Source: Aureivirga sp. CE67 (GTDB lineage Bacteria; Bacteroidota; Bacteroidia; Flavobacteriales; Flavobacteriaceae). Taken from it: a DNA stretch of 64,000 nucleotides. The notes under the pieces were generated by a model that made no database searches, was not told the origin of the DNA, and worked only from the letters and a program-made list of their open reading frames with translations. The DNA lies in NCBI RefSeq assembly GCF_015767245.1, contig NZ_JADOTV010000007.1:98132-162131 (forward strand), in the 5' to 3' direction. Position numbers and translations under genes: made by a program. This document shows positions 28,749-37,900 of the stretch, in pieces; within the stretch, counting starts at the first letter, position 1, and the number at the start of each line of letters is the position of its first letter.

Positions 28749-28756
28749 CAAAAGTA
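28749..28756 (-). promoter_or_regulatory. Possible -7 box (TACTTTTG) of the CotH-like gene
   Basis: The minus strand reads TACTTTTG, matching TAnnTTTG about 20 bases upstream of the ATG. No TTG is found at the right spacing. Confidence 0.35.
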
Positions 28757-29040
28757 GAGAATTGAATGTACTTTTCTAAACTAAATCAAACTTTAACATT
28801 TCTGTAGGTTTTTCAGGTTTTTAAAAAATTAATAGTTTCTTTTCATTATTTAAGGAGTTTCTAATTTTAAATTTATATTTCATAAAATGATTTTTTAGAT
28901 TGTTTATTTTTTTGTTAAAAATTATTAAAGTGTAATTTTTATAATCCGTTATAATTCAATCTATTAATGTGATAGTGATAAAAATCATAGTTTATCTGAT
29001 TTATTTAACTGTCCTTTGGAAGTCTATAATTAACGGGAAA
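28757..29040. other. Intergenic region between divergent genes
   Basis: AT-rich spacer with no RNA or coding signal. An alternative GTG start for the next gene at 28971 would add 23 hydrophobic residues that look unlike the family N-terminus. Confidence 0.5.
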
Positions 29041-30831
29041 ATGGATAGAAAAGAAACACATAATTTTTATATTCCAGTAATGGGACTTGCTTATACAATT
29101 GATTCTCCAATCAAAGTAGCTCATTACGGAATTTCATCAGTGATGTCAATTGTAGATGATGTTTTGGTGGAACAAATGAACGAACATTACGCAAAAAAAT
29201 ATTCTTTACCTTTTCAAAAATATAGCTCAAAAGACATTTATGCAAGAGCAAATAGAATAAAGGATTATTTAAATAATGTTCAACAAATCGTAGAAACGAA
29301 ATTTGAGGATTTTAAACAAGAAATCTCAACAAATACAAAGTCTTTAAACGATTATATAGAAACACTTCCTAAGTTTTCAAATATCAAACAAAAACTAGTG
29401 GAGTTTGCAGATGAAAATTTAAATAGTGAAGGAATCAAATCTTGGTTAGATGAACATTTAAATCACGGATCGATTGATGTAAATATCATGACAAAAGTGG
29501 ACAAAGCAAATTTTGATGGAAAAGAAGAACTTCCTTCAGAGTTTAATGATGGTCATTTATCTCTTAAAGGTTTTGCTGAAAGTAATCTAGAGTCATCTGT
29601 AGTTCTTTCTGCAGGTATGAATCCTAGGCTTTACAGTTACATGGAAAACTTTCAAGATTTTTACCCAGATGCTGAAGGAAATATTAAGAAAAAAATCATT
29701 TTAAAAGTAAGTGATTATCGTTCGGCAATGATTCAAGGAAAATTTTTAGCCAAAAAAGGGATTTGGGTTTCAGAATATAGAATTGAATCAGGGTTAAACT
29801 GTGGAGGACATGCTTTTGCAACAGAAGGTTTGTTATTAGGACCAATTTTACAAGAGTTTAAAGAAGGAAGAGAAGCTTTAGCAAAAGAAACACAAGAGAT
29901 TGCTTTTGCAGCAATGGAGAAAAAAGAAATGGCAATTCCGGAATCTTTACCAAAAATGAAAATCACTGCACAAGGTGGAGTTGGTACAGGTGAAGAACAC
30001 CAGTTCTTATTAGAAAACTATGAGTTAGACGGAATCGGATGGGGATCTCCATTTTTATTAGTTCCGGAAGCAACAACTGTAGATGATGAAACAATGGATA
30101 GACTTTCAGAAGCGAAAGAGAAAGATTTATATTTAAGTCAATCTTCGCCTCTTGGTGTTCCTTTTAATAATCTTCGTACTTCTTCAAATGAAGTTTTAAA
30201 AAGAGAAAAGTTTGAAATCAATAAGTTTGGAAGTTCTTGTCCGAAGAAATTTTTAGTTTCAAACAAAAATTATTCAGATAGACCAATTTGTACAGCTTCA
30301 AGAAAGTTTATTGAAAAAGAAATCGAATCTCTTGAGGAGGATTTATCTCCAGAACAAAGACAAAATAAAATTGAAGAAATCAATGTGAAATCTTGTCTTT
30401 GTATTGGTTTAGCTTCTGCAGCTTTAATGAAAAATGATATTCCTGTGAAAGGAGAAAAGCAAGGAATTGTGATTTGTCCTGGTCCAAATATGGCATATTT
30501 TGATGAAAAGTTTAAGTTAAAAGATATGATTCGTCATATTTATGGATACGAAAATGTAAAAGTAGATTCTAATCGTCCGCACGTTTTTGTGAAGGAACTT
30601 GGAATTTATTTAGATTATTTGAAAAATGAACTTGCTGGTGTAAAAACGGAATTTAATAGAAAGCAAATTAAGTATTTCAACGCATTCCAATCAAATCTTG
30701 AAAAAGCATTTACTTACTACCAAGATTTGAATACACAATTACAGTTATTTTCAGAAAATAGTTTGAAAGCAGCTAGTCAGAATTTTGAAGAAATAAAATA
30801 TAACTTGGAAGAAAAGTTATGTGTTAGTTAG
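29041..30831 (+). CDS. Conserved uncharacterised cysteine-rich protein, 596 aa, barrel-like
   Basis: I start at ATG 29041 (MDRKETHNFYIPVMG) because the upstream extension is a hydrophobic stretch unrelated to the rest. The protein belongs to a conserved Bacteroidota family of about 590-600 residues that I recognise by FYIPVMGLAYTIDSP, SIDVNIMTK, LSAGMNPRLYSYM, WVSEYRIESGLNCGG and GVGTGEEHQFLL. The GGVGT and DGIGWGSPFLLVPE pieces resemble phosphate-binding strands of FMN TIM barrels such as nitronate monooxygenase. Six cysteines occur in motifs: NCGG, SSCPK, ICTAS, SCLC, ICPGP. These could bind a metal or iron-sulfur cluster, which is inference. The C-terminal 80 residues are a helical tail. 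No function is known to me. It is monocistronic with a terminator. Confidence 0.85.
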   Translation: MDRKETHNFYIPVMGLAYTIDSPIKVAHYGISSVMSIVDDVLVEQMNEHYAKKYSLPFQKYSSKDIYARANRIKDYLNNVQQIVETKFEDFKQEISTNTKSLNDYIETLPKFSNIKQKLVEFADENLNSEGIKSWLDEHLNHGSIDVNIMTKVDKANFDGKEELPSEFNDGHLSLKGFAESNLESSVVLSAGMNPRLYSYMENFQDFYPDAEGNIKKKIILKVSDYRSAMIQGKFLAKKGIWVSEYRIESGLNCGGHAFATEGLLLGPILQEFKEGREALAKETQEIAFAAMEKKEMAIPESLPKMKITAQGGVGTGEEHQFLLENYELDGIGWGSPFLLVPEATTVDDETMDRLSEAKEKDLYLSQSSPLGVPFNNLRTSSNEVLKREKFEINKFGSSCPKKFLVSNKNYSDRPICTASRKFIEKEIESLEEDLSPEQRQNKIEEINVKSCLCIGLASAALMKNDIPVKGEKQGIVICPGPNMAYFDEKFKLKDMIRHIYGYENVKVDSNRPHVFVKELGIYLDYLKNELAGVKTEFNRKQIKYFNAFQSNLEKAFTYYQDLNTQLQLFSENSLKAASQNFEEIKYNLEEKLCVS

Positions 30832-30863
30832 TTGATATTTAGAAAAAACATCTTTAAACTAGA

Positions 30864-30896
30864 GCTTACAGGTATTTTATATCTGTAAGCTTTTTT
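30864..30896 (+). terminator. Terminator of the 596-aa protein gene
   Basis: Stem GCTTACAG/CTGTAAGC is followed by TTTTTTG. Confidence 0.85.
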
Positions 30897-30986
30897 GTTT
30901 TTTATGGACAAATAAATTATAATTTTTGAATAAAATTGTCAAAATAGAAGTGAAATAGAAGTAAAGTAAAACATATTTAATCAGAT

Positions 30987-31016
30987 TTGTCGTTTGATGT
31001 GAATTTCATATCTTCG
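30987..31016 (+). promoter_or_regulatory. Probable promoter of the DAACS symporter gene (TTG-N19-TATCTTCG)
   Basis: TTG at 30987-30989 and TATCTTCG at 31009-31016 are 19 bases apart. Seven of eight bases fit the -7 consensus, and the ATG is 25 bases downstream. Confidence 0.45.
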
Positions 31017-31041
31017 GCAAAACAAAAAATAATAGAAATAA

Positions 31042-32385
31042 ATGAAGAAATTAGCATTGCACTGGAGAATCCTTATCGGGATGCTTTTAGGAGTTCTTTT
31101 TGGTATTTTAATGGGACAATTTGAATGGGGAGGACAATTTATTGGAGATTGGATCAAGCCTTTTGGAACAATTTTTATCAAATTATTAAAATTAATTGCT
31201 GTACCATTAATTGTTGCTTCACTAATCAAAGGGATTTCTGATCTGAAAGATATTTCTAAATTCAGAAACATCGGATTTCGAACTATTTCTATTTATATTT
31301 TAACTACTGTAGTTGCAATTTCAATTGGACTTTTAGTAGTAAATGTTTTCAAACCAGGAGAAGGAATTTCGGAGCAAACGATTGCAAAACTTACAGAAAC
31401 TTATGCAGGAAATGCTTCAATTAATACAAAAGTACAAACAGCAGCTGCACAACAAAAAGCTGGACCTTTAGACTTTATCGTAAATATGGTGCCAGACAAT
31501 GCTTTGAGTGCAATGACAGCAAATGGAAGAATGTTGGAAGTTATTGTTTTCACGATTTTCTTAGGAATTTGTATGTTGTTAGTAAAACCTAGTCAAGCAA
31601 AACCATTAAAAGATTTCTTTGATTCGTTGAATGAAGTGATTTTGAAAATGGTAGATATCATCATGTTGACTTCTCCTTATGCAGTTTTTGCGCTTTTAGC
31701 AAATGTGGTAGTAACCGCAGGAGATCCAGAGATTTTACAAAAATTATTATTCTACGCTGGAGTTGTAATTTTAGGATTATTTACAATGATTATTTTCTAT
31801 TGTATTCTAATTGCTGTAATTGCTAAAAAATCACCTTTCTGGTTCTTAAAACAAATTTCACCAGCACAATTATTAGCTTTTTCTACAAGCTCAAGTGCAG
31901 CAACTTTACCTGTTACAATGGAAAGAGTAGAGGAGCACATTGGAGTTGATAAAGAAGTTTCTAGTTTCGTGCTACCTGTAGGGGCTACAGTAAATATGGA
32001 CGGAACAAGTTTATATCAAGCAGTAGCAGCAGTATTTATCGCACAAGCCTTAAGCTTCCCATTAGAATTTGGAGATCAATTAACGATTGTATTAACTGCA
32101 TTATTAGCATCTATTGGTTCTGCAGCCGTACCAGGAGCAGGAATGGTAATGTTAGTAATTGTATTAGAATCAATTGGATTTCCAGCAGATAAATTAGCAG
32201 TTGGACTTGCATTGATTTTTGCTGTTGACAGACCTTTAGATATGCTTAGAACAACAGTAAATGTTACAGGAGATGCAACAGTTTCTATTCTTGTAGCAAA
32301 ATCTGTAGGAAAACTTCATAAGAATCCGCAAGAGAAAACTTGGGATGAAAATTTAGAAGAAAATGACCTAGAAGGAAAGTTATAA
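31042..32385 (+). CDS. Dicarboxylate/amino acid:cation symporter (DAACS family)
   Basis: The 447-residue membrane protein of the GltP/DctA family imports glutamate, aspartate or C4-dicarboxylates with H+ or Na+. The first re-entrant hairpin motif is seen as LLAFSTSSSAATLPVTMERVEE (about residues 275-295). The NMDGT motif of transmembrane segment 7 is present as GATVNMDGTSLYQ. The second hairpin is SIGSAAVPGAGMVML, followed by AVDRPLDMLRTTVNVTGD. Length is normal. Substrate specificity cannot be settled from the motifs. It is monocistronic with a strong terminator. Confidence 0.94.
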   Translation: MKKLALHWRILIGMLLGVLFGILMGQFEWGGQFIGDWIKPFGTIFIKLLKLIAVPLIVASLIKGISDLKDISKFRNIGFRTISIYILTTVVAISIGLLVVNVFKPGEGISEQTIAKLTETYAGNASINTKVQTAAAQQKAGPLDFIVNMVPDNALSAMTANGRMLEVIVFTIFLGICMLLVKPSQAKPLKDFFDSLNEVILKMVDIIMLTSPYAVFALLANVVVTAGDPEILQKLLFYAGVVILGLFTMIIFYCILIAVIAKKSPFWFLKQISPAQLLAFSTSSSAATLPVTMERVEEHIGVDKEVSSFVLPVGATVNMDGTSLYQAVAAVFIAQALSFPLEFGDQLTIVLTALLASIGSAAVPGAGMVMLVIVLESIGFPADKLAVGLALIFAVDRPLDMLRTTVNVTGDATVSILVAKSVGKLHKNPQEKTWDENLEENDLEGKL

Positions 32386-32409
32386 CCTTTTAGTTTAAAT
32401 AAAATATTA

Positions 32410-32441
32410 AAGCTCCATAGAAATTTCTATGGAGCTTTTTT
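32410..32441 (+). terminator. Terminator of the DAACS symporter gene
   Basis: A 14-bp perfect palindromic stem (AAGCTCCATAGAAA and its complement) is followed by TTTTTTT. Confidence 0.88.
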
Positions 32442-32789
32442 TATTTAACAAACCGAACTTGTTTGAAAAATAATTTGTAAAAATGACTCAATGATATAAT
32501 TAAATATAGGTTGCTTTTTTATCTTAAGTTAAAAATTTAAGTATTGAATCTGTTTAAAAAATAATTTCCAAAAAGGGTTCAATAGTTTAATTTTAAGTAG
32601 ATTTTTGATATTAAAAATACAAGTTTTGATTTTTTTTGGTTTGTTTTTTTATTTGTTGTAATGTTTAATATGTTGGAAGTTAAATTTTTACTTTTTAAAT
32701 TCTTGATGTTAAGAAATAGATAAGTATTTAGTTAAAATAAGAAAATACATAGTTAAATACTTATTTTTGAATTATTAAAAATTGTAAAA
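32442..32789. other. AT-rich intergenic region with imperfect direct repeat
   Basis: No gene is supported. Two stretches (about 32459-32520 and 32548-32612) share GTTTgAAAAATAATTT, then aAAAAtg..TCAAT and TTTAATTtaA blocks, suggesting an old duplication of about 60 bp. The 30 bases before the downstream ATG are A/T-only. Confidence 0.45.
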
Positions 32790-33782
32790 ATGTTTAAAAA
32801 AATTACTATTGCTGCAAGTTTATTTCTTGCTATGAATTTAAATGCTCAAGATTATACTTTTCAAGGAGCTACAACAGAAGAATATACGGACTTAGAAAAT
32901 GCTATATCTATAAATGATGGCGAGATTTGGGATGATCCAACTTATGAAGTTCCGATTGGGTTTACTATCAATTTCAATGGAATGGAAACAGATAAAATTT
33001 ATTTTGACGAATCTGTGGGTGCAGAAGTTAATTTAACTCCAAGTTTTGAAAATTCTATTTTGATGCTTACTTATTTGGATTTAATAGATAAAGGTGATTA
33101 TAATGAAGATGGTGTTTCATTGTCTCCAATTTCATATGTTTTAGAAGGTGAAGAAGGAAGTCGTATTTTTAAATTAGAATGGAAAAATGCTGGAATTTTT
33201 GATGAAGATACTCCAGAAAGCGTTATAAATATTCAGTTATGGATTTATGAAGAAGATCAAAAAATCGAATTTCATTATGGTGAAATTGATGTGAAAAATC
33301 CTGAAACATTATTTCAAGGATATGAAACAAATGGAGATTTAGTGATGATTGGCGCTGTAAATCAAGAAGAAAATAGCGAGTATATGATTTTGTTACATGG
33401 TAATGCTTCAAATCCAGAACATACAATTTATAACCCATTACCAGATAACGAATTTCAACCTGAATCTTTTGATTCTGCAATTCCAAGTAATACGGTCTAT
33501 ACTTTTGTGAAAACAGATTATGGAGTAGGTGTAGAAGAAGAATTATTAGCTTCAAAATTGAATGTTTTTCCAAATCCTGTGAGAGAATCATTTACTTTAA
33601 ATTTTGATAAAACTGTTTTAGAAATTGAAAAAGTAGAAATCTACAATACCTTAGGACAAAAAGTAAAAGATTTTAAGCAAGTTGAAGATAAGTATTCTGT
33701 TAGAGATTTAAATTCAGGAAATTATTTACTAAAAGTTACAACAGATAAAGGAATAAAAAATCAAAATTTGATTATTAAATAA
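32790..33782 (+). CDS. Secreted T9SS type A protein (330 aa)
   Basis: The signal peptide is MFKKITIAASLFLAMNLNAQ. The middle (residues about 20-240) is a beta-rich domain with no recognised family; it contains FTINFNGMETDKIYFDES and SRIFKLEWKNAGIF, as seen in a group of flavobacterial secreted proteins of unknown role. Residues about 250-330 form a type A sorting domain: LNVFPNPVRESF..EIYNTLGQKVKDF..LNSGNYLLKVTTDKG. It would be exported through T9SS and released or anchored at the surface. It is monocistronic and has a terminator. Confidence 0.88.
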   Translation: MFKKITIAASLFLAMNLNAQDYTFQGATTEEYTDLENAISINDGEIWDDPTYEVPIGFTINFNGMETDKIYFDESVGAEVNLTPSFENSILMLTYLDLIDKGDYNEDGVSLSPISYVLEGEEGSRIFKLEWKNAGIFDEDTPESVINIQLWIYEEDQKIEFHYGEIDVKNPETLFQGYETNGDLVMIGAVNQEENSEYMILLHGNASNPEHTIYNPLPDNEFQPESFDSAIPSNTVYTFVKTDYGVGVEEELLASKLNVFPNPVRESFTLNFDKTVLEIEKVEIYNTLGQKVKDFKQVEDKYSVRDLNSGNYLLKVTTDKGIKNQNLIIK

Positions 33783-33805
33783 ATCATTTTTAGAAAGAAT
33801 TTTGA

Positions 33806-33834
33806 AAAACTAGCTCATTTTGGGCTAGTTTTTT
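33806..33834 (+). terminator. Terminator of the 330-aa T9SS protein gene
   Basis: A 9-bp stem (AAAACTAGC / GCTAGTTTT) is followed by further T. Confidence 0.82.
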
Positions 33835-34007
33835 GGTTTAAATGTCATCAAGAAAAATACGAGTTTTGAAGTCTTTTCGATTAAAGGCATTTTCAACTAC
33901 CTATTTTATAAAATTTATGTTATAATTTCCTAAAAAAAGTAATACATCCTATTTTATATAAAGACTTTGTGTATTTTAGCCAAAATAAAAACAATCTATT
34001 ATAGAAT

Positions 34008-34814
34008 ATGCACAAGAATCTATATTTATTATTTACTTTCTTTTTTATGACATGTTTCGTTTTTTCGCAAGATGTTGAGGAAAAGGAGAATACCCAAAAT
34101 GAATCTATTTTAAAAGGAAAGATTATTGATGGAATAACAAAAGCACCTTTAGTTAGAGCACACGTTTTTAACTTAAATACAGTGGTAGGTTCTGCAACAA
34201 CAGAACAAGGTGATTTTGAAATTACTGCAAAAGCAAATGACACTATTTTTGTTTCCCATCTAGGATATCAGCCTATCAAACTAAAAATTACAAATGATTT
34301 ATTGAAAGGAAATGAGTTAGTGATTTCGATGTTTGAAAAAACGATTCAAATTTCTGAGGTAAATATTAAAGCACATGATTTAGTAGGAGTTTTAGAAGTA
34401 GATGTGAAAAATATTCCAGAAGATAAGTACACGAGAATTCATATTAATGGTCTGAAACAAACGTATGAAGTAGGAAAACCAAGAAAGAAAACTTTTAGTT
34501 CTCCTGTAGATGCAATTTATCATCCAGTTGACTTTCTCTACAATTTATTTGGAAAAAAGCCAAAGGAGTTGAAAAAACTTAGAAAACTTAAAGATGAAGA
34601 TAGTTTGAGAAAACTATTGGAAAGTAAGTTTAATAGAGATTTAATGATGGAATATTTAAACTTGAGTAAAACAGAACTAGATAATCTTTTAGATGATTGT
34701 AATTATAGTAGGTATTTCATAGAAAAAGCAAGTGATCTTCAAGTGATCGAGGCAGTTTTAGAATGTTATGAAAAACACAAAGCTGTAAAAACAGGAAGTA
34801 CGCAAAAGAGATAA
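34008..34814 (+). CDS. Carboxypeptidase-like regulatory domain protein (268 aa)
   Basis: A secreted or periplasmic protein with a signal peptide (MHKNLYLLFTFFFMTCFVFSQ). Residues about 34-105 form a carboxypeptidase-regulatory-like beta-sandwich: LKGKIIDGITKAPLVRAHVFN, TEQGDFEITAKANDTIFVSHLGYQPIKLKI. The rest (about 140-260) is a charged helical tail with VDAIYHPVDFLYNLFGKKPKELKKLRKLKDED. This architecture is common in Bacteroidota envelope proteins of unknown function. It has no TonB barrel, so it is not a receptor. Confidence 0.87.
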   Translation: MHKNLYLLFTFFFMTCFVFSQDVEEKENTQNESILKGKIIDGITKAPLVRAHVFNLNTVVGSATTEQGDFEITAKANDTIFVSHLGYQPIKLKITNDLLKGNELVISMFEKTIQISEVNIKAHDLVGVLEVDVKNIPEDKYTRIHINGLKQTYEVGKPRKKTFSSPVDAIYHPVDFLYNLFGKKPKELKKLRKLKDEDSLRKLLESKFNRDLMMEYLNLSKTELDNLLDDCNYSRYFIEKASDLQVIEAVLECYEKHKAVKTGSTQKR

Positions 34815-34839
34815 AAATAATTTTTCGAAAATATATTGA

Positions 34840-34871
34840 AAAGCCACTTTATAATTAGAGTGGCTTTTTTT
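34840..34871 (+). terminator. Terminator of the 268-aa protein gene
   Basis: Stem AAAGCCACT/AGTGGCTTT is followed by TTTT. Confidence 0.85.
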
Positions 34872-34909
34872 GTACCCTTTTTTTAGAAAGAAATGAAGAT
34901 GCTTTTACT

Positions 34910-34917
34910 TAACTTTG
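34910..34917 (+). promoter_or_regulatory. -7 box (TAACTTTG) of the nuclease-helicase gene
   Basis: TAACTTTG matches TAnnTTTG and lies 20 bases before ATG 34938; the -33 region is T-rich without a clean TTG. Confidence 0.5.
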
Positions 34918-34937
34918 TCTTTCCATAAAATAACCAG

Positions 34938-37900
34938 ATGAAACAAGAAAATCAGAAGCAATTTGCTGAAATACATTTTAAACATTTAGAAGTAATAATT
35001 AAAGATTCGATAAGTACGAGAGCAAAATATTTTCGATTAAAAGAAATGTTGGAAAGGATTTGTAATCAATTACTTTTTGAAGAGCCAGTAGAATTTTCAA
35101 ATCTTTTTTCAAAATTGGTTTATGTTTCCAAAAAATATAAAGTTTCAGGAGATATCAGTAAGGTTCGCTATGCGATTTCACAAATTACGAATAGAAAACA
35201 GCAAGCTTCTGACGAATTATTTTCTTCACATATTAATTATTTTGCCAATTTTATTGCAGAGGTTTTCAAAGTTTCAATTCCAGATACTTTAAAAGAAATT
35301 TTACCAAAAAATGAAATAAAAAGAGAACCAAAAAGAGAAGAAACTGCTGAGTTTTTGTCTAAAATAAGAGCAGTTGTGATTGAAAAATCAAATGGATTTC
35401 TTTGGTGTGAAATTGAAAAAGAATCTGAAGAAAAAGCAATGGTGAAAGTATATCCAAATGCGATTTTTTCTACAAAAGATTTTTGGAAAGGGGCACAGGT
35501 TTATTTGGTAAATATTCGAATCGATAATGAAGGAAGTTATTTTCCAAGATTTATCATTTTAGAACCAGATTATCTTCTAGATATTTCAGCAATTGCAGAG
35601 TGTTTTCAGGATTATGGTTTTTCTGCGCTTCATTTTTTAAAATCAAAATTTGAAGAAGTTCCTAATAATAAACACATTCGTTTGGGAAATTTCGCCAATT
35701 TGATTGTGGATGAATTAATCACCGAAAATGGAACTGAAAAGCAATTTAATACTATTTTCTATAAAGATTTTACTAATTATCCTTTTGAATATACAACAAG
35801 TGAAGATATCAAAGAAAGAGAGGATTTTAAAGAATATTATGAAAGTGCAAAAAAACATTTTTCAACCATAAAAAGAGTCATTCAAGAAGATTTTAAAAAA
35901 TTAGAAATTGATCGAAATCGAGTGACTTTAGAGCCTTCTTTCTTTTCAGATTTATACGGAATTCAAGGACGTTTGGATATTTTAGATTTGGAAGATGATA
36001 AAAATGCAAAAATTGTAGAGTTAAAATCAGGAAGTACGCCTTTTCCAGATGACGGTAGAACAATCAAGAGAAATCATGTGGTGCAGCTGTTTTTGTATTA
36101 TCAAATAATTGGTGTTTTAAATAAATTGCGTTTCAATGAAATTTCGACCAAAATTAATGGTTATATTTTATATTCTAAATCAAATTTGAACAATATTCGC
36201 TCTGAAGAACCAACTTTGGATGTAATGCAACGAATTTTCAATCTTCGAAACGAGATTATTGTAAATGAACATAAATTGGCAAATGATGCGGAAACTTTCC
36301 CTGAAAAAATTATTAAACAAATAAATTCTAAGAATCTGATTCAGAAGAAAAATTTGAATCCAAGATTTAAAGATATTTTAATAGAGCAAATCCGAGAATT
36401 TCAGCAGCCAATAGAAAAACTTTCAGAAACGGAGAAAGCTTATTTTAATTCGTTTGTGAGTTTTATAGCAAAGGAGCAATATTTGGCCAAAATCGGAAAT
36501 GCAGATATCGAATCTAATCGTGGTTTAGCTTCGGTTTGGCTGAGTTCTTTTGATGAAAAAGAAGCAAAATTTGAGATTTTATACGATTTAGAAATTGAAG
36601 AAAATAATGTAGCAAATTCAAAAAAAGAAATAGTTTTAACTAGAACAAATGCGAAGAATAAATATGCTAATTTCCGAGAAGGAGATATGTGTATTTTGTA
36701 TCCTAGAAACGAAAATGAATTTGCAACAGACAGTCAAATTTTTAAATGTACTGTAAAATCAATTTCTAGTGAAAAAGTAGTTTTAGGTTTTCGATATACG
36801 CAACACAACACAAAATTCTTTGATTCTCATAAAAAATGGGCTTTAGAAAAAGACTCCATGGATAGTTCTTTCAAAAATATGTATAAAAATCTGTACATGT
36901 TATTGCATAAAAATACAGATGATACTATTCAAAAAGTGGAGAAAAGAACACAAAAGAGAAGAAAAATATTGACTTTGCTTCCGCCAGAACAAGAAAATTC
37001 GAAGGAATTTCATAAAAGTTATTTGTCTGTAGAGCAAAATAGAATTTTGAAAAAAGCGATTAATACCAATGATTATTTTTTGTTAAATGGACCTCCAGGA
37101 ACAGGGAAAACTTCTATAATTATCAAAGAATTGGTCGAAGCTTTTTATAAAGAACCAAATTCTAATATTCTGTTATTGGCGTATACAAATCGTGCAGTGG
37201 ATGAACTTTGTGAAACTGTAAATACTGCTCTAAGAGAAGTAGGAGAGAAGGAAAATACTTTTGTAAGAATTGGAAATGAGCTTTCGTGTCAGGAAGAGTT
37301 TAGAGGTAGTTTGCTGAAAAATATTACCGAAAAAGCTACAAAACGAGAAGAAATTGAGACTAAATTAAAAACACATCGAATTTATGTTTCTACAGTCGCT
37401 TCGATTTCTGGAAAGTTAGATTTATTTAAGTTGAAGAAATTTGATACCTTAATTATTGATGAAGCTTCACAGATTTTAGAACCTCAAATTGTTGGACTTT
37501 TACCAGAATTTGAAAGATTTATCATGATTGGAGATCATAAACAGCTGCCTGCGATTGTTTTGCAAAATGAAGAACAGTCAAAAACAAATAATTTATTGCT
37601 AGAAAAAATCGGTCTTCAAAACCGAAAAAATTCACTTTTTGAAAGATTGTATTTGTATTGTGAGAAAAATGGTTTTGATTTTGCTTATGATCAATTGACT
37701 TTTCAAGGAAGAATGCATGAAGATATAGCTGCTTTTCCAAATAAAGAATTTTATGATGGGAAATTAAATCAAGCATTTCATATTTCAACTTTAACACCAG
37801 AAGCAAAACAGAATTTACAAAGACAAGTTTTACCTCTGAACTTGAAAACAAAATCAAACTCAGAATTAGAAAAATATCTGGCAACAAAACGTATGTTGTT

